DNA from: Parasponia andersonii
Lineage: Eukaryota > Streptophyta > Magnoliopsida > Rosales > Cannabaceae
Direction: 5' to 3'
DNA: 64,000 nucleotides
NCBI GenBank assembly: GCA_002914805.1
Contig: JXTB01000380.1
Span: 146,294 to 210,293 of the forward strand
In this document: positions 13,386 through 25,412 of the stretch, one piece after another
How the letters are laid out: each line of letters opens with the position of its first letter
Position numbering within the stretch: position 1 is the first letter of the stretch
Translations under genes and position numbers: made by a program
The notes under the pieces: model-generated
What the model was told of the DNA's origin: nothing
Seen by the model: the letters and a program-made list of their open reading frames with translations, nothing else
Database searches by the model: none

Positions 13386-14200
13386 TGTGGGACTCGTTCC
13401 CAAATCATACACCACGTGGACGATTAAGTGGTAGAACAAGTCATAAACGGAGCACACCGTCTGACACGTGTCCAGAGTAATTAGTTAAAGGTCACGCGAG
13501 TCGCACGTGGTATCATCTAGGCTATTGGGCTGTCCGAGGCTAGGGCAGAGCCCATCCTAGACTCTAGATGGACTCGGTCCAGTCTGATTCTTACCTCGAC
13601 AGCTGGAGGTCGGAAGCCCCAAGAGTCTTCCACCAGAGTATAATGGGAAGCAACTCACAGCTCCAGACCCAAACAGAGCATTTAATGCGATCTTGAGTAG
13701 GTGTGCGCATGAGACAAATCGTCCTGACAGAATGGCGATTTGTCCAAATCTCGCCCCTGATAGACTCGAGCCATAGGGGACGGCGGAAACTTGGCTACAG
13801 GAGTACAAGGGGAATCATGGTAATCTCGGCCCGTGGCCTCTGGAGTAAGTCTTGATGAAAAAGGTACTCAGCTCTGGAATTGAGAACCAGGAGGTTCACA
13901 ATTTCAGGACTATATATATGAGCTATGCATCCCCAAAAGAGAGGCATGTACACATACAAAAAAAAATATTTAAAAGTTTATGAGCAAGAGACAAAGATAT
14001 ACTCATATAGAGAGCTACCCTGAATTAAAGATAAACAAATGACTTAAGTATCAGAGAGTCTTTGCAGGTGGCCTCCCCTGCCTCTTCGACCCTGCCTGAA
14101 GTCAAAAGCTTTTTGGGATAGCAAGGATACGTGGACATTTGGAAGGTACAACATCAGTAGTTCAAAGACACGTGGACAGCTGGTGCAAACCACTCCAACA
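13386..14200 (+). repeat. 5' LTR of the Tat element (815 bp)
   Basis: It begins TGTGGGACTCGTTCCC and ends CACTCCAACA, and it matches 25413-26241 along its length. A TATA-like ACTATATATATGAGC lies near 13908-13922. Confidence 0.93.
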
Positions 14201-14321
14201 GTTTGGCGCTATTTGTAGGAAACCATTTTTTCTTTAAGTGTAGGAGGAAGAGTCGGAGTCTTAGGATCGCACTCTCCCCGAACAAGAAGCCATATAACAT
14301 TGGAAGATAGCACCTTCAAGA
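14201..14321 (+). other. Primer-binding site and leader of the Tat element
   Basis: GTTTGGCGCTATTTGTAGGA directly follows the LTR. It resembles the TTTGGCGCCGTTTGTGGGA sequence seen at this position in plant Tat/Athila-type elements, with two or three changes. I do not assign the primer tRNA. Confidence 0.6.
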
Positions 14322-15900
14322 ATGACAACTAGAAGCACACGTCTCGATGCTGACGGGAATCAACCCGACGCCGAAGGAAGCTCTTGGGGAGCGCAACCTG
14401 GACTGGAGCAAATGCTAGACCAGATGCTCGCCGTACTGGCAGAAGCAAGCCGGAAAGTAGAGATTGCCCACGAGGCCATCATGGGTTTAAAAGATGAAGT
14501 CGTAGAGGTGCGTAGGGATAACGCTCGCCTCGAGGGGCTGCTGGCAAGTGAAGCCAGGAGTGAGCGAAGGGAAGATTTCGAAGCAGAAGTCTAACAAGAT
14601 TCTGGGGGCCAACCGCCGAGGGAAATGCCTGCCCCATCCCGATCACGAATGCAGGGAGAGCAACAAAGCCAAACGAGGCCATTCCGAGCCAGAGCGGTGG
14701 TAGCCAGAAGACACCAAGAAAGCCTTGAAGGTGTGCTTCCCAACTGGAAGCAAGAAATGATGGCAGAGCTGAGTAAGAGGTTTGAGGCCCATCACAGCCA
14801 GACCTCTGATGACCTGGCTGAGCAAACTATGCGAGGGAACGGCCGAACGGCCTTCGCTGATTAGATCCAGATGGAGCCCAAGCTGAGAGACTTCACTACT
14901 CCAACCTTCAGGCCGTTCGATGGGAAAACCGATCCCCTCGATCACATATATCATTTTCAATAGAAGATGGCCTTGGAAACCAAGGACGAAGCTGTAACCT
15001 ACAAGGTCTTCTCCACAACCCTGGCGGGACCGGCCCTATTATGGTTCAGACAGCTCCCAGAAAAATCCATAAACGAGTTTGAAGATTTCTGTAAACTTTT
15101 CTTGAAGCAGTATGCGGGTGCCCGGAGGCAGCAGAAAACTATGTGAGACCTTAACTGGCTGGAACAAACTGTAAACGAGTCTCCGAAAGAATACCTGACG
15201 TGTTTCCTGGAGGTGATGTCCCTAGTGCAAAATGCCGATTCGGTCCAAGCCGCGAGCTCATTCGTTAGGAGCCTGCAGCCAGGATCGATGCTATCGGATC
15301 ACCTGCTCTTGAACCTTCCGTACAATATGACAGACGTGCAGGCCAAATCGGAAGGGGTATTCAAGTGCTGGAAAGACGCCAGAAAACACCCAAGGCATCT
15401 GCCTGATAACAATAGCGCCGGCACAAACTCCGGTCCCGCAAGGGGTAAAGAGGCCAATGCCAGACCGAGGGCCAATTCCGAAACAGGAAGCCCCCACCCA
15501 AGGCAGTCAAGAAGGCGGCAAGAGGAGGAAGGTGTCCCGTGACCCACTGTCGAAGTATGAGTTCAACACGCCGATCGATGTGATCTACCTCCAAAACAAG
15601 GATAGGGGCATTTTCAAAGACCCGCCCAAGTCCAGCATTCCTGAGCACATGAAAAACAGGAACAGGTACTGCCAATTTCACAAAGATCACGGACATAACA
15701 CCATCAACTACCACAAACTCTACGCACAGGTCATGATGGCAATTCATGCCGGCAAATTGAAGCAGTACGTAAAGACTGGCGGAATCCAGCCGCAGGAAGA
15801 TGCCACTAGGCCCGAAAAAGGCAAGCAGACCCAAGCCTCCAGGTCAGGAGACCAGGCCCTGAGGATAGTGCCGACCATTGTGGGCAGACCCGAGTAGACC
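14322..15900 (+). pseudogene. Broken gag of the Tat element
   Basis: The ATG at 14322 opens a coiled-coil-prone N-terminus ('LEQMLDQMLAVLAEASRKVE'). The frame is cut by stops at about 14592, 14862, 14961 and 15144, but continues to a capsid-like segment ('FRPFDGKTDPLDHIYHF', 'WFRQLPEKSINEFEDF'). A frameshift near 15470-15540 moves reading to another frame, ending at 15897. There 'RYCQFHKDHGHNTINYHKL' is a zinc knuckle that has lost its final cysteine. It once packaged the element's RNA and is now untranslatable as a unit. Confidence 0.85.
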
Positions 15901-15999
15901 CAGGGTCAGGAGAAGAAGAAAAATTGCCTAAGAAAAACCAAAGAGAGGGTGAAGCACCTGAGAGGGATGGGACATTCCGTCAACCATTCGAGGGTGGGT

Positions 16000-16536
16000 G
16001 AATGTTGTGCCTCTACCGCCCCCATCACCTTCACCTAGCAAGATTTGACCACGGTGTACCTGTCTCACGACGACCTCCTAGTAATTAAGCTGCAGATTGA
16101 CTCCGTGTTGGTCGGAAGGGTCCTGATCGACAGTGGAAGCAGCGTTGATATCTTGTTCCTCAGCACGTTCGAGAACATGGGCCTAAATCGAAACACGCTC
16201 AGGCTGACCTGCTAGCCACTATTCACTTTCGATAGTACCAAAGTCAACCCCTTGGGCATTGTGACCTTGGAGGTCTGCGCAGCAGAGAGATGCTTGGACG
16301 TGGACTTTGTCGTTATCGACTGCCCGTCCTCCTTCAACGTCATCATGGGGAAAAGATGGATCCACGCCATGCACGGAGTCGCCTCTACCCTCCACCAGGT
16401 CTTAAGATGTCTATTAAAGGATGGTACCTATACGATAGACATCAAAGGAGACCAGGCCTCCGCAAGGAAATATTTTTCAACAGCTCTGAAGGGACTCGAT
16501 GCGAGTACGAACACCCCGACGGGGGAAGAATAGCAA
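16000..16536 (+). pseudogene. Aspartic protease region of Tat pol
   Basis: The frame containing 'RVLIDSGSSVDILF' carries the retropepsin active-site triad D-S-G. It is followed by a TAG at about 16213 (TGC-TAG-CCA, where the family has Q) and then 'NVIMGKRWIHAMHGVASTLH', the usual end of this domain. It processes the polyprotein in active elements; here it is interrupted. Confidence 0.8.
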
Positions 16537-16560
16537 TCAAAGGACCGCCTGCCGACATAC

Positions 16561-17932
16561 ATGAAATGGATCGAGGAGGAGTCTGACGGACCAGAATCTA
16601 CGATTAAGGAGCTGGTGGCGGTCCCTTTGAAAGAGGTAGAGCCGATGAAGGTAATACTAATCGGGGCCCTATTACCCGAAGAGGAAAAGAACGAGCTGTT
16701 GAGATTCCTGAGGCAGAACCAAGACATCTTTGCTTGGTCCCATGACGACATGCCTGGGATTGACCCCGCACATGCCTATCACCGGTTAAACATAGATCCC
16801 AATTTCCCTTCAGTCAGGCAGAGACCCCGAAGGTTCGTGCCAGGGGAAAAACATGGTGAACAACAAGGAGGTAGAGACGCTACTGGAGAATGACCTAATC
16901 ATGAAATGCATATATCTATGTTAGATCTCCAACCTGGTGGTAGTGAAGAAGAAGAACGGTGACGACCATACTTGTATAGACTTCACCAACTTGAACAAGG
17001 CTTGCCCGAAGGATAGCTTCCCTCTGCCAAAGATCGACCAAATGATAGACGCAACGGCAGGATTCGACAGGATGAGTTTTTTGGATGCCTACTCGGGATA
17101 CAACCAGATCCCCCTATATGAAGAATACCAGATCCTCACGGCATTTATTACAGAGCGAGGCCTGTACTATTACAGACGTATGCCGTTTGGTTTGAAGAAT
17201 ACAGGGACGACCTACCAGAGGCTCATAAACAAAATGTTATCCAGACAGCTAGGGAAAACTATGGAAGTCTATATCGATGATATGGTCGTAAAAAGCAAAG
17301 AAGCTTCGGGTCATCTGGGATATTTGGATGAATGTTTCCAGATTCTAAGGCAATATCGGATACGTCTGAACCCCAAGAAATGTGCATTCGGGGTATCCTC
17401 CGGCCAGTTCCTGGGGCACATCGTAAGTAGAAGGGGTATTGAGGTCAATCCTACCCAGTTGTCCTCTATCGCAGACGTGCAGAGACCCTCGACTATTCGG
17501 GAAGTCCAGTGCCTAGCCGGGAAGATAGCCACCCTTAGTCAGTTCATCTCCAAGATGTCTGACCTATGCAAGCCTTTCTTCCAGTGCATAAAGAGAAGCT
17601 CCACTATTTCTTGGGGGGAGGAACAAGACAAGGCACTGACAGACCTCAAGCTGTACCTAAGTCATCCGCCTATCCTGGCTTCCCCGGTAGAGGGGGAGCA
17701 CCTATATACTTATTTAGCAGTGTTCGAAGTAGCGATCAGCGCCGTACTATTTGTCGAAGAAGACAGCAAGCAGAAGCCGGTGTTCTATACAAGCCGCATG
17801 CTCCTGGACACCGAGACGCGATATAGTATGGCGGAGAAACTGGTCCTCGCTCTGGCTAATGCTAAGAAGAAACTCAGGCAATACTTTGAAGCACACTCTG
17901 TTACCATGTACACAAATTTCCCCATCCTGTAG
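16561..17932 (+). pseudogene. Reverse transcriptase and first RNase H of Tat pol
   Basis: The best-preserved frame is 16937-17932. It contains 'MVVKKKNGDDHTCIDF', 'FLDAYSGYNQIPL', 'RMPFGLKNTGTTYQRL' and the catalytic 'VYIDDMVVKS', then the thumb and connection ('FLGHIVSRRGIEVNP') and the RNase H start ('PVFYTSRMLLDTETRYS'). The upstream part at 16561-16893 ('FAWSHDDMPGIDP') is in a different frame. The frame ends with a TAG where relatives read glutamine ('RQILAKPDLSGRL'), consistent with CAG to TAG decay. Confidence 0.88.
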
Positions 17933-18709
17933 ATCTTGGCCAAACTAGACCTATCGGGACGACTAACCAAGTGGGCCATCGAACTGGGGATATACGACAT
18001 CAAGTATCGGCCCCGAGTAGCGAAGAAAGGGTAGGTCGTAGCGGATTTCCTGGTAGAAATCAAATCCTTCGGCGAGCTGCATGATCTGCTTCAAATGTCT
18101 CAGCCTCGCCACTCTTCAGCCTAGACCCTCTACACCGACAGATCCACGAATACCTCGGGGTCAGGTATCGGGATAGTCCTGCAGACCCTAACAGGACTCA
18201 GAGTAGAGAAAGCCTTGAGGCTCAGTTTCCAGGCAACAAACAACGAGATAGAGTATGAGGCCCTACTGCAAGGCCTCGAACTGGATCTACATTTCGGAGT
18301 AGAAAGCATCGCAGTAATGACCGATTTGCAGTTGGTTGTGGGTCAGGCTAATGGAGACTTCGAAGTAAAAGAGCCGAGATTACACAGGTACTTCTCCAAA
18401 GTAATGGGGGCGAAAGCCTGCTTTCGTAGCTTTTATATCGAACAGATTCCCAGAGAGATGAACCAAAAGGCCGATGAGCTAGCTAAGAGTGCGTCGACCA
18501 GAGGAACGGGACACGCAGAGATTCTCCTAGAGGACAGGAATATGAAAGATCCCTCAGAGACCCCCGCACGTCATGTATTTGCAGCCGGCTCCACAGATGA
18601 GGGATGGATAAAACCCATCATCCAGTATTTGGCATTGGGGAACCTACCTGCAGATCCCCAAGAAGCGAGGTTGATCAGGCTGAAGGCGATGGTGGGGGAA
18701 CAACTATAA
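17933..18709 (+). pseudogene. Second RNase H-like domain of Tat pol
   Basis: After 'ILAKLDLSGRLTKWAIELG' come TAG codons (about 18031 and 18121), then 'LYTDRSTNTSGSGIGIVL' and 'ATNNEIEYEALLQGL'. This archaeal-type RNase H-like module is known from Tat elements. The catalytic 'DGS' is 'DRS' here, a further sign of decay. A free frame runs 18215-18709 and ends before integrase. Confidence 0.8.
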
Positions 18710-18721
18710 AGGAGATCGACA

Positions 18722-19817
18722 ATGGGGCCGATGCTGCGGTGTGTAGGTCCCGTCGAAGCACAGAAACTGATGAAAGAAATCCACGAGGGAGTATGTGGCA
18801 ACCACTCCAGTGGACGTAGCCTCACCCACAAGGCTCTGACGGCCGGATACTTCTGGCCATACATGATGACAGAGGCAGCCCAGTTCGTTAAAAAATGTGA
18901 TAAGTACCAGAAGTTCGCCCCCATGAAATGCCAACCCACGGAGGATCTCCATTCGAACATAACGCCCTGGCCGTTTGCCAAGTGGGGTTTGGACATCGTC
19001 AGAGAGCTCCCCAGAAGTCTAAGGAGAGAAGGTACATCCTGCTGCCACAGATTATTTCACCAAATGGGTAGAGGCTGAAGCCTACGCGACCGTAAACAAA
19101 GCAGGCACAATTAACTTCATTTGGAAAAATATAATCTGTCGATACGAGATTCCGAAAGAGATACATGCCGATAATGGCACACAGTTCCAAAATGCTAAAC
19201 TCAAGGAGTTGTGTGAGCTGTATGATATAAGGCTCAGTTTCTCTTCCGTGAACTATCCTCAGGGGAACGGCTAAGCAGAGGCAACGAACAAAGCCATATT
19301 CAGCAATATCAAAAAGAACTTACAAGAGGCTAAAAGCAGGTGGTTAGAAGAGTTATCGGCCGTTGTATGGACCCATCGAACCACGGAGCGGAGGTCGACT
19401 ATAAGAACGCCATTCGCCATGGTCTACGGATCAGAAGTTGTGATCCCGACCGAGGTCGGCCTCCCGACCCTTCGCTCCGAAGTGGTAAGAGATGCCCCCT
19501 TAAACGAATGGCAGCTAAGCCAAAACATAGACCTCCTGGAAGAAACGAGAAACATGGCTCTGGTCCACCTGGCTTCATACCACCAGCAGGGTAGGTCCTA
19601 ATATGCAAAGAAGGTTAGTGCTCGATGATTTAACGCCAGGGATTGGGTCTTGAAAGTCAGAACAGGGAATTCTTCGAAACTGGACTCCAATTAGATTGGA
19701 CCCTATGAAGTGATCAAAGTACTTGACAATGGTGCGTATGTCCTGAAAGAACTCAAGACCAGAAAAAACTTGCCGAAAATGTAGAATGCTCAGCACTTGA
19801 AAAAGTATCACGTGTGA
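18722..19817 (+). pseudogene. Integrase region of Tat pol
   Basis: The N-terminal zinc-binding module is visible as 'EIHEGVCGNHSSGRSLTHKA' with the downstream 'CDKYQ' cysteine pair. The core continues in another frame with 'YFTKWVEAEAY', 'IHADNGTQFQN' and 'NYPQGNG', then a stop where the family has glutamine. It ends with 'MVYGSEVVIPTEVGLP' and 'LKKYHV' followed by TGA at 19815. At least one frameshift (near 19040) and several nonsense changes make it inactive. Confidence 0.85.
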
Positions 19818-19984
19818 GACAGATGCATATAATGTAAGACCCATGTGAATACTTATATTATTGAAAAGCTTAAATCCAAAATAGGTCAAGTTCCCTTTTT
19901 TGCCGCATGGACTTATCTTTTGGATCGCTATGGAAAAGGGTCCCCCCACAGTGGCAGACCCCACACACTATCTGTGCAGTAAAA

Positions 19985-20360
19985 AACAATCGTACTATGG
20001 GAACCACATCGTGCAATAAAATGCTTGCTGATGGCCCGAGAAAACGTACGAAGAGGAAAGGGCTGCACAACCAAAAACTTGCCAGCGAAACTCAAAAACG
20101 ATCGTACTATAGGAATCATATCGTGCAATAAAATGTTTGCCGATGGCCTGAGAAAACGTACGAAGAGGAAAGAGCTATGCAACCAAAACCTTGCTGGCAG
20201 ACCTCAAAAACAATCGTACTATGGGAACCACATCGAGCAATAAAATGCTTGCCGCGATGGCCTGAGAAAACTTACGAAGAGGAAAGAGCTGTGCAACCAA
20301 AAACTTGCCAGCAGACCTTGAAAGCGATCGTACTACGGGAGCGCCCATCGTGGGATAGGG
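19985..20360 (+). repeat. Tandem array with about 112-bp period, over three copies
   Basis: The marker ATCGTACTA occurs at 19989, 20101, 20213 and 20327 (spacings 112, 112, 114), each followed by 'GGGAACCACATCG'-like sequence, AATAAAATG and GAAAAC. The array lies immediately 3' of pol. The short ORFs running through it are products of the repetition. Confidence 0.9.
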
Positions 20361-20430
20361 TCTATTCTGTTGGAAATAGATCCCCCCTAAGGAACGCCTC
20401 AGCTATACGAAAAGCTAAAGGAAAGTAGGG

Positions 20431-21310
20431 TCAGGGTCTACCCGTTAGAAGCGGATGCTCCCCAGACAACATTTTAGCCGCACGTGAGGCAAAGATTAAA
20501 GGGATCAGGGTCTACCCGTTGAAAGCGGACCCTCCCCAGACAATATTTTAGCCACACACGAGGCAAAGGTTAGAGGGGTCAGGGTCTACCTATTGGAAGC
20601 GGACCCTCCCAGACAACATTTTAGCCGCACGCGAGGCGAAGGTTAAAGAGGTCAGGATCTACCTATTGGAAGTGGACCCTCCCCAGATAACATTTTAGCC
20701 GCACGNCAACATTTTAGCCGCACGCGAGGCGAAGGTTAAAGGGGTCAGGGTCTACCCGTTGGAAGTGGACCCTCCCCAGATAACATTTTAGCCGCACGTG
20801 AGGCAAAGGTTAAAGGGGTCAGGGTCTACCCGTTGGAAGCAGACCCTCCCCAGACAATATTTTAGCCGCATGCGAGGCAAAGGTTAGAGAGGTCAGGGTC
20901 TACCCGTTGGAAGCGGACCCTCCCCAGACAACATTTTAGCCGCACACGAGGCAAAGGTTAAAGGGGTCAGGATCTACCCGTTAGAAGCGGACCCTCCCCA
21001 GGTAACATTTTAGCCGCATGCGAGGCAAAGGTTAGAGGGGTCAGGGTCTACCCGTTGGAAGTGGACCCTCCCCAGACAACATTTTAGCCACACACGAGGC
21101 AAAGGTTAAAGGGGTCAGCGTCTACCTGTTAGAAGCAAACCCTCATCAGACAACATTTTAGCCTCACGCGAGGCAAAGGTTAGAGAGGTCAGGGTCTACC
21201 CGTTGGAAGCAGACCCTCCCCAGACAACATTTTGGCAGCATACAAAGCAAAGGTTAAAGGGGTCAGAGTCTACCCGTTGGGAGCAGACCCTCCCGCAAGA
21301 ACATTTTCAT
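20431..21310 (+). repeat. Tandem array with about 74-bp period, about 12 copies
   Basis: Each unit carries GGTCAGGGTCTACCCGTT, GGACCCTCCCCAGACAACA and TTTTAGCCGCACGCGAGGC. Starts fall at 20431, 20505, 20579, 20652 and onward. The single N at 20706 sits inside the array at an irregular unit, where the GCACG/AACATTTTAGCC motif is repeated across it, so the true copy number is uncertain. This is the hypervariable 3' region typical of Tat elements. Confidence 0.92.
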
Positions 21311-21926
21311 TACGCATACACCAGGAACGAAGACAGAAGTTAAAATCGAGCTCTGTTCATTATTTCCCAAAGTAAAAAAGGCATGGTTGACAGGGACGCG
21401 TGCCCAAAAGCTCTATCTGCGAGAAGCGGGTCGTGGGCGGACTCGCAGGGACACGTCAGAGTGGTAACGCCCAGTTTGCTCTCGATAAGAGCCGAGCCTG
21501 GGCCTTTTCCTCTGCAACAATGGTTAACCAACCCCTGGAGCTGGTTCCGAACGCATTCCCATTTAGGGTCGAAGAAGTCCAGCCATACGCGCGGGCCGAA
21601 TTCTGCTAAGACAAGTCATAACAGAAGTTATACTTCCTTAAAACCGGATGAGCCAAAACTCGCATCCCTATCTCTGGAACTAATCTTGTCGATCATAGTT
21701 CGAGGAGGACACACTAATAACTTGAAATCATGTACGACCGAGCCAAACCCAAATGCCGGCTGCACTACCAATAAGGGAACAACATCGTAAATGATATCTG
21801 ACCTTAACCCCAGACGTGGTCAACAAAAAAAAAGAGAATAGACTAAAGAAAACTATACTATTTTTATTATTTATATAGACGGTTACAACAAGGGTCAACT
21901 CTACAAATATACAAAAATTAGGGACC
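21311..21926. other. Spacer between the tandem arrays and the antisense gene
   Basis: About 0.6 kb follows the end of the antisense coding region. It may hold that gene's 3' untranslated sequence. No further coding signal is recognised. Confidence 0.5.
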
Positions 21927-24900
21927 CTAATTACCTCCAGCCAAGGGAGCACAGCCAATTTCAGCACTTGGACCAGCCCCGGTGGAGGGTGGCATACCAG
22001 GGTCAGAGTAGTCACTGGATAAAATGATCGTACCAGACCCCTTGCCAATTAAAGCCCTAAGATCAGGCTGACCGCCAGGGACCTCCAAGGTTTGCTCTAG
22101 CGGACCGGAAATGGGGATAGGCTCCTTGGCAACAGAGGTGGATGTAGAGGGCCCGTCTTTTTCTGCAGCAAGCATCTTCAGCATGTTAGCAGGGTACGCG
22201 ATATTGCATCCCCAATCTACTGCATGTAGTACTTGACGGAATAGTGGTCTCTCTCGATGACTTTCTGCTCGTCAAACTGGTCTGGCATTACCACCTCCGC
22301 GTGACCTTTGAATTTCCTGTTCTCCTAGCCAGACCTATAACTTTCCGCAGAAAGGACATCCACCTGCCTCTGATACCTCATTTTTAGTTTCTCCCCGTCC
22401 GCTAGTCTATCCCTCGGTGCCACCAGCCTCAGCTCTGCCTGCCGCTGTGATAAGTCAACCAAAAAGGAGTTAATGTCAGCAAAGTCTTCGCCATGTTTGC
22501 GAGACAACTTTACTTGAGCCCCCATCAATTATACGTGGTCCAAGTAAAGATGTCGGCTTACCTTATTTGACCGATCGAGTCTACGTTGCAGAGAATGGGC
22601 CTCCAGTTTAGCTTTCACCTCGACCTTCCTCGCCTCTTTAGTATCGTTAACAGCCCTATCGCGAGCGAGGAAGGCCAGACCTATCTCTGCCCCAGCGCAC
22701 TGCAATTCTTGCTTCTTGACCTTGAGCTCGTTTTAGGCCAATTTGATGGCCTCAGATTGAGCGAGCCCGTCGGCCTCCGCCTCGGCCAGTCTCACAGCCA
22801 GCTCCTCACACCTAACCCTCTCGACACTCAGGGCGTGAGCCACCGCACTGCTGACCCTAGCCTCATTGAGGCTCCGATACGAGTTGAAGTCAGTCCTTAA
22901 CTCGGCAAGGGCAGCCTTGCTGCGCTCGGCCAGTGCAGAATAGAAGTTCAACTCCTCGGTCAGATACCTGACGCTAGAGGAATAAAAAGACCGGATGGCA
23001 GCTAGCTGTAAGATAAATGAAAAAGAGGTCAGCGTCTAGCAAGGATGCTGAGAAACATGGAGGTAACCAAACGAGCCAAACCTACGCAAAGGTACGACTA
23101 GTGACAAGCTCGACGTTCTCCAAGGAGAGCGCCTCCAGCTCGGGTTCCGCGGCTGGACCCTCTCTTTGGGTGTTGTCCACGTCTGAAGAACGCGACTCCA
23201 CCCCGCCAACCACGAGGGCACCTTCTCCCCTAACTGGGCACACCCCCGAAGCAGCGGTGGTAGGGACGAAGGAAAGCTGGGTGTCGCCGAGCGCGCAGTC
23301 GGCGACGATAGGGGGCGGCGCATCCTCAGCAGAAGACGCCATGGCAGCTCCCGCTATATCGACAATTTCGGTTGCAGTCCCCCTTGGAGCCCCGCCTAAA
23401 TGTGATTTTTCGGTCTTGTCTTGACCATTCTCTCCCGACAGGCCACTGTACGCGGACTTTCTTCTCCTCATAAGGGTCAACATGGCCCCATCATCATCGT
23501 TGTCAGAAGAAGGGGTAACCCTGCCCCTCTTCTGCCGGGCCCTCTTTTTCTTTGGATGAGCCGGCCTCGTGGGGGCCGCTTTATTGGGACCGAAGGAGGG
23601 GAAGACAGTCGAGATTTCAACCTCATAGCCCTTCCGCTGAGCTCAACGATCTCCCCACCGAGGCAAGCAGCACAAGACCCTGCGCTCGTCTTCGAACCAG
23701 AGTCGGGAGTGAAAGAAGTTGGAGCAGCAGATCCTCTGAGCAGGCTCAAGGGCACCCCCTTGCCATATACGGCCTTTATGGCCGGCGTTTCCTCGGTCGG
23801 AGGTCTGTTTGCACCAGAATGGGGGATCACGGGCGTTTCATCCTCTGAAGACACCACAAGACACCGGCCAGCGGTTACCTTGGGGCGAGCCTTATATCCA
23901 GCGGTACTCCCCTTGACGGGGGAAGGGTCTGCCGAAAGGCCCGTTTCAGAACCTATAAAGAGTAAGCAATATAGTTAGATCACAGCCATAACCTGATCGA
24001 CAAAGCTCCTAATGCGAAAATGAACTCACCTCTAGCCCTCTTAGGTTTCGGCGACTTCCTCCCTTCAGAGCCTGACGCACTCTTCGGCCACGAGCCTTAC
24101 GGCCTCTTCGAGCTCATGGCTAGTCAATGCCACCAGATCATTAGAACCCGCCAACTGGCTTGAAGCCGTAACCTGAGACCCACCATGGCGATGCGATCGT
24201 GCTCGTCCCGGCGGAATCTGTTCAGGGTAGAGGCATTAAGCTGGCTCTGTAGGTGCTTCGTGATAACCCAGGTGTCTAGGGGGAAGGGAAGGTATGAAAC
24301 CATCCTAGGTATCATATTCATTACCTGGGGATTGAGGACGGCCTGGATGTGTCGGCAGTCCCCAAGAGACCCGAAAATGACGATTCCTTCCAGCCCTTTG
24401 AGCCACCCCGTCGACAAATGTGGCTTAAACCTATTTTCTTCTGCAGAAGCTGCATAAGACAAAATAACGTGAGCAATAACAGATGAGGTGAATGCAGACC
24501 CAAAAATCACGACCAAGTACTTACTCTACGGGAAAACCGAGGGAATTTGGAAGTGCTCTCCATTCATTCAAGGAGAGCACCACGCCCCTCCAACGGCATA
24601 TAACTTAGAGTGGGAGTCCCATTGCATGTCCAACCTCGGCAAGCCCCAGAAAATGTGACGTCCCGGGAGCAGTTGAAGGTAAAAGGTAGGGTAAGAGCTC
24701 CTTTTAGGGATGAGGGTGAGTTTGTAAACATAAAAGACCACCTCTAGGTCGATATGCATATTATAAAGAACTGACAGAGCGGAGAGCCCCATCAAGATCA
24801 TGACCCCGTTTGCATTTAGCTACATCGGGTGGATCCCCGTCAGAGCGAAGAATTGTTGGATCAGAGGAGGAAGAGGAAACCGCAGCCATTCCTGATGCTT

Positions 24901-25069
24901 TCTTCCCAAAATAATAAAGCCTTCGGGGCCAGAGGGACGAAGATACCAATCCGTGGGGTCCCCCAACCCTTTGTAACGTGACTCTGCCGGGAAGGCAGAG
25001 CTGTCTCCTCAGCGAATCCAACTCCAAGTCCACGACGGGGCGAAGTTCCTGATCTTGATTCGAGGTCAT
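21927..25069 (-). pseudogene. Antisense ORF of the Tat element (Transposase_28-like), multi-exon, decayed
   Basis: The gene runs opposite to gag-pol, starting at ATG 25069 beside the 3' LTR. The first part ('SLRRQLCLPGRVTLQRV', 'MILMGLSALSVLYNM', 'SYPTFYLQLLPGRHIFWGLP') resembles the Pfam family called putative gypsy-type transposon (Transposase_28). The next exon ('FGSLGDCRHIQAVLNP', 'MVSYLPFPLDTWVITKHL') continues it. Then come a Ser/Pro-rich part (about 23850-23080), a coiled coil rich in Ala, Glu and Leu (about 22990-22330, 'ARVSSAVAHALSVERVRCEE'), and a tail ending at 21927. It aligns along its length with the copy at 60705. Frameshifts (for example in exon 1 after 'LQRVGGP') and stops break it. 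Its role is unknown. Confidence 0.8.
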
Positions 25070-25394
25070 TGTTCTGGATACGATCGAAAGAGCAAAAGTC
25101 TCTAGAAATGGGAGAAGTCGCAAACCCTAAGATTTTACAAGGCTAGAATAATTAGAGATTTTAGTAAAGTTGCAAATGAGCATAAATGTGGCTTTTATGG
25201 AGGGGGAGCCGAAGAGTTTTTCCTGGAAAAAGGCAGAGCAAGGAAGACCGAACCGTCGGAATTTCGAAGTTTAAAAATTTTTTGTGACATGGGATAGCGT
25301 GCCTCCGCATCGGCAATGGAGGAGCCACGTGTATCCCTCAAATTGGAAGAACAGAGAAATGATTTCCCCACTTGATGGATACGAATCCATCAAG

Positions 25395-25412
25395 TAGGGA
25401 AATGGGAGCAAT
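25395..25412 (+). other. Polypurine tract of the Tat element
   Basis: AGGGAAATGGGAGCAAT directly precedes the 3' LTR. The same purine tract precedes the LTR of the second Tat copy on the other strand (60365-60383). Confidence 0.75.

Noticed and set aside
20431..21310. CRISPR-like array
   Set aside because: The units are contiguous 74-bp tandem copies without unique spacers, inside a plant retrotransposon.
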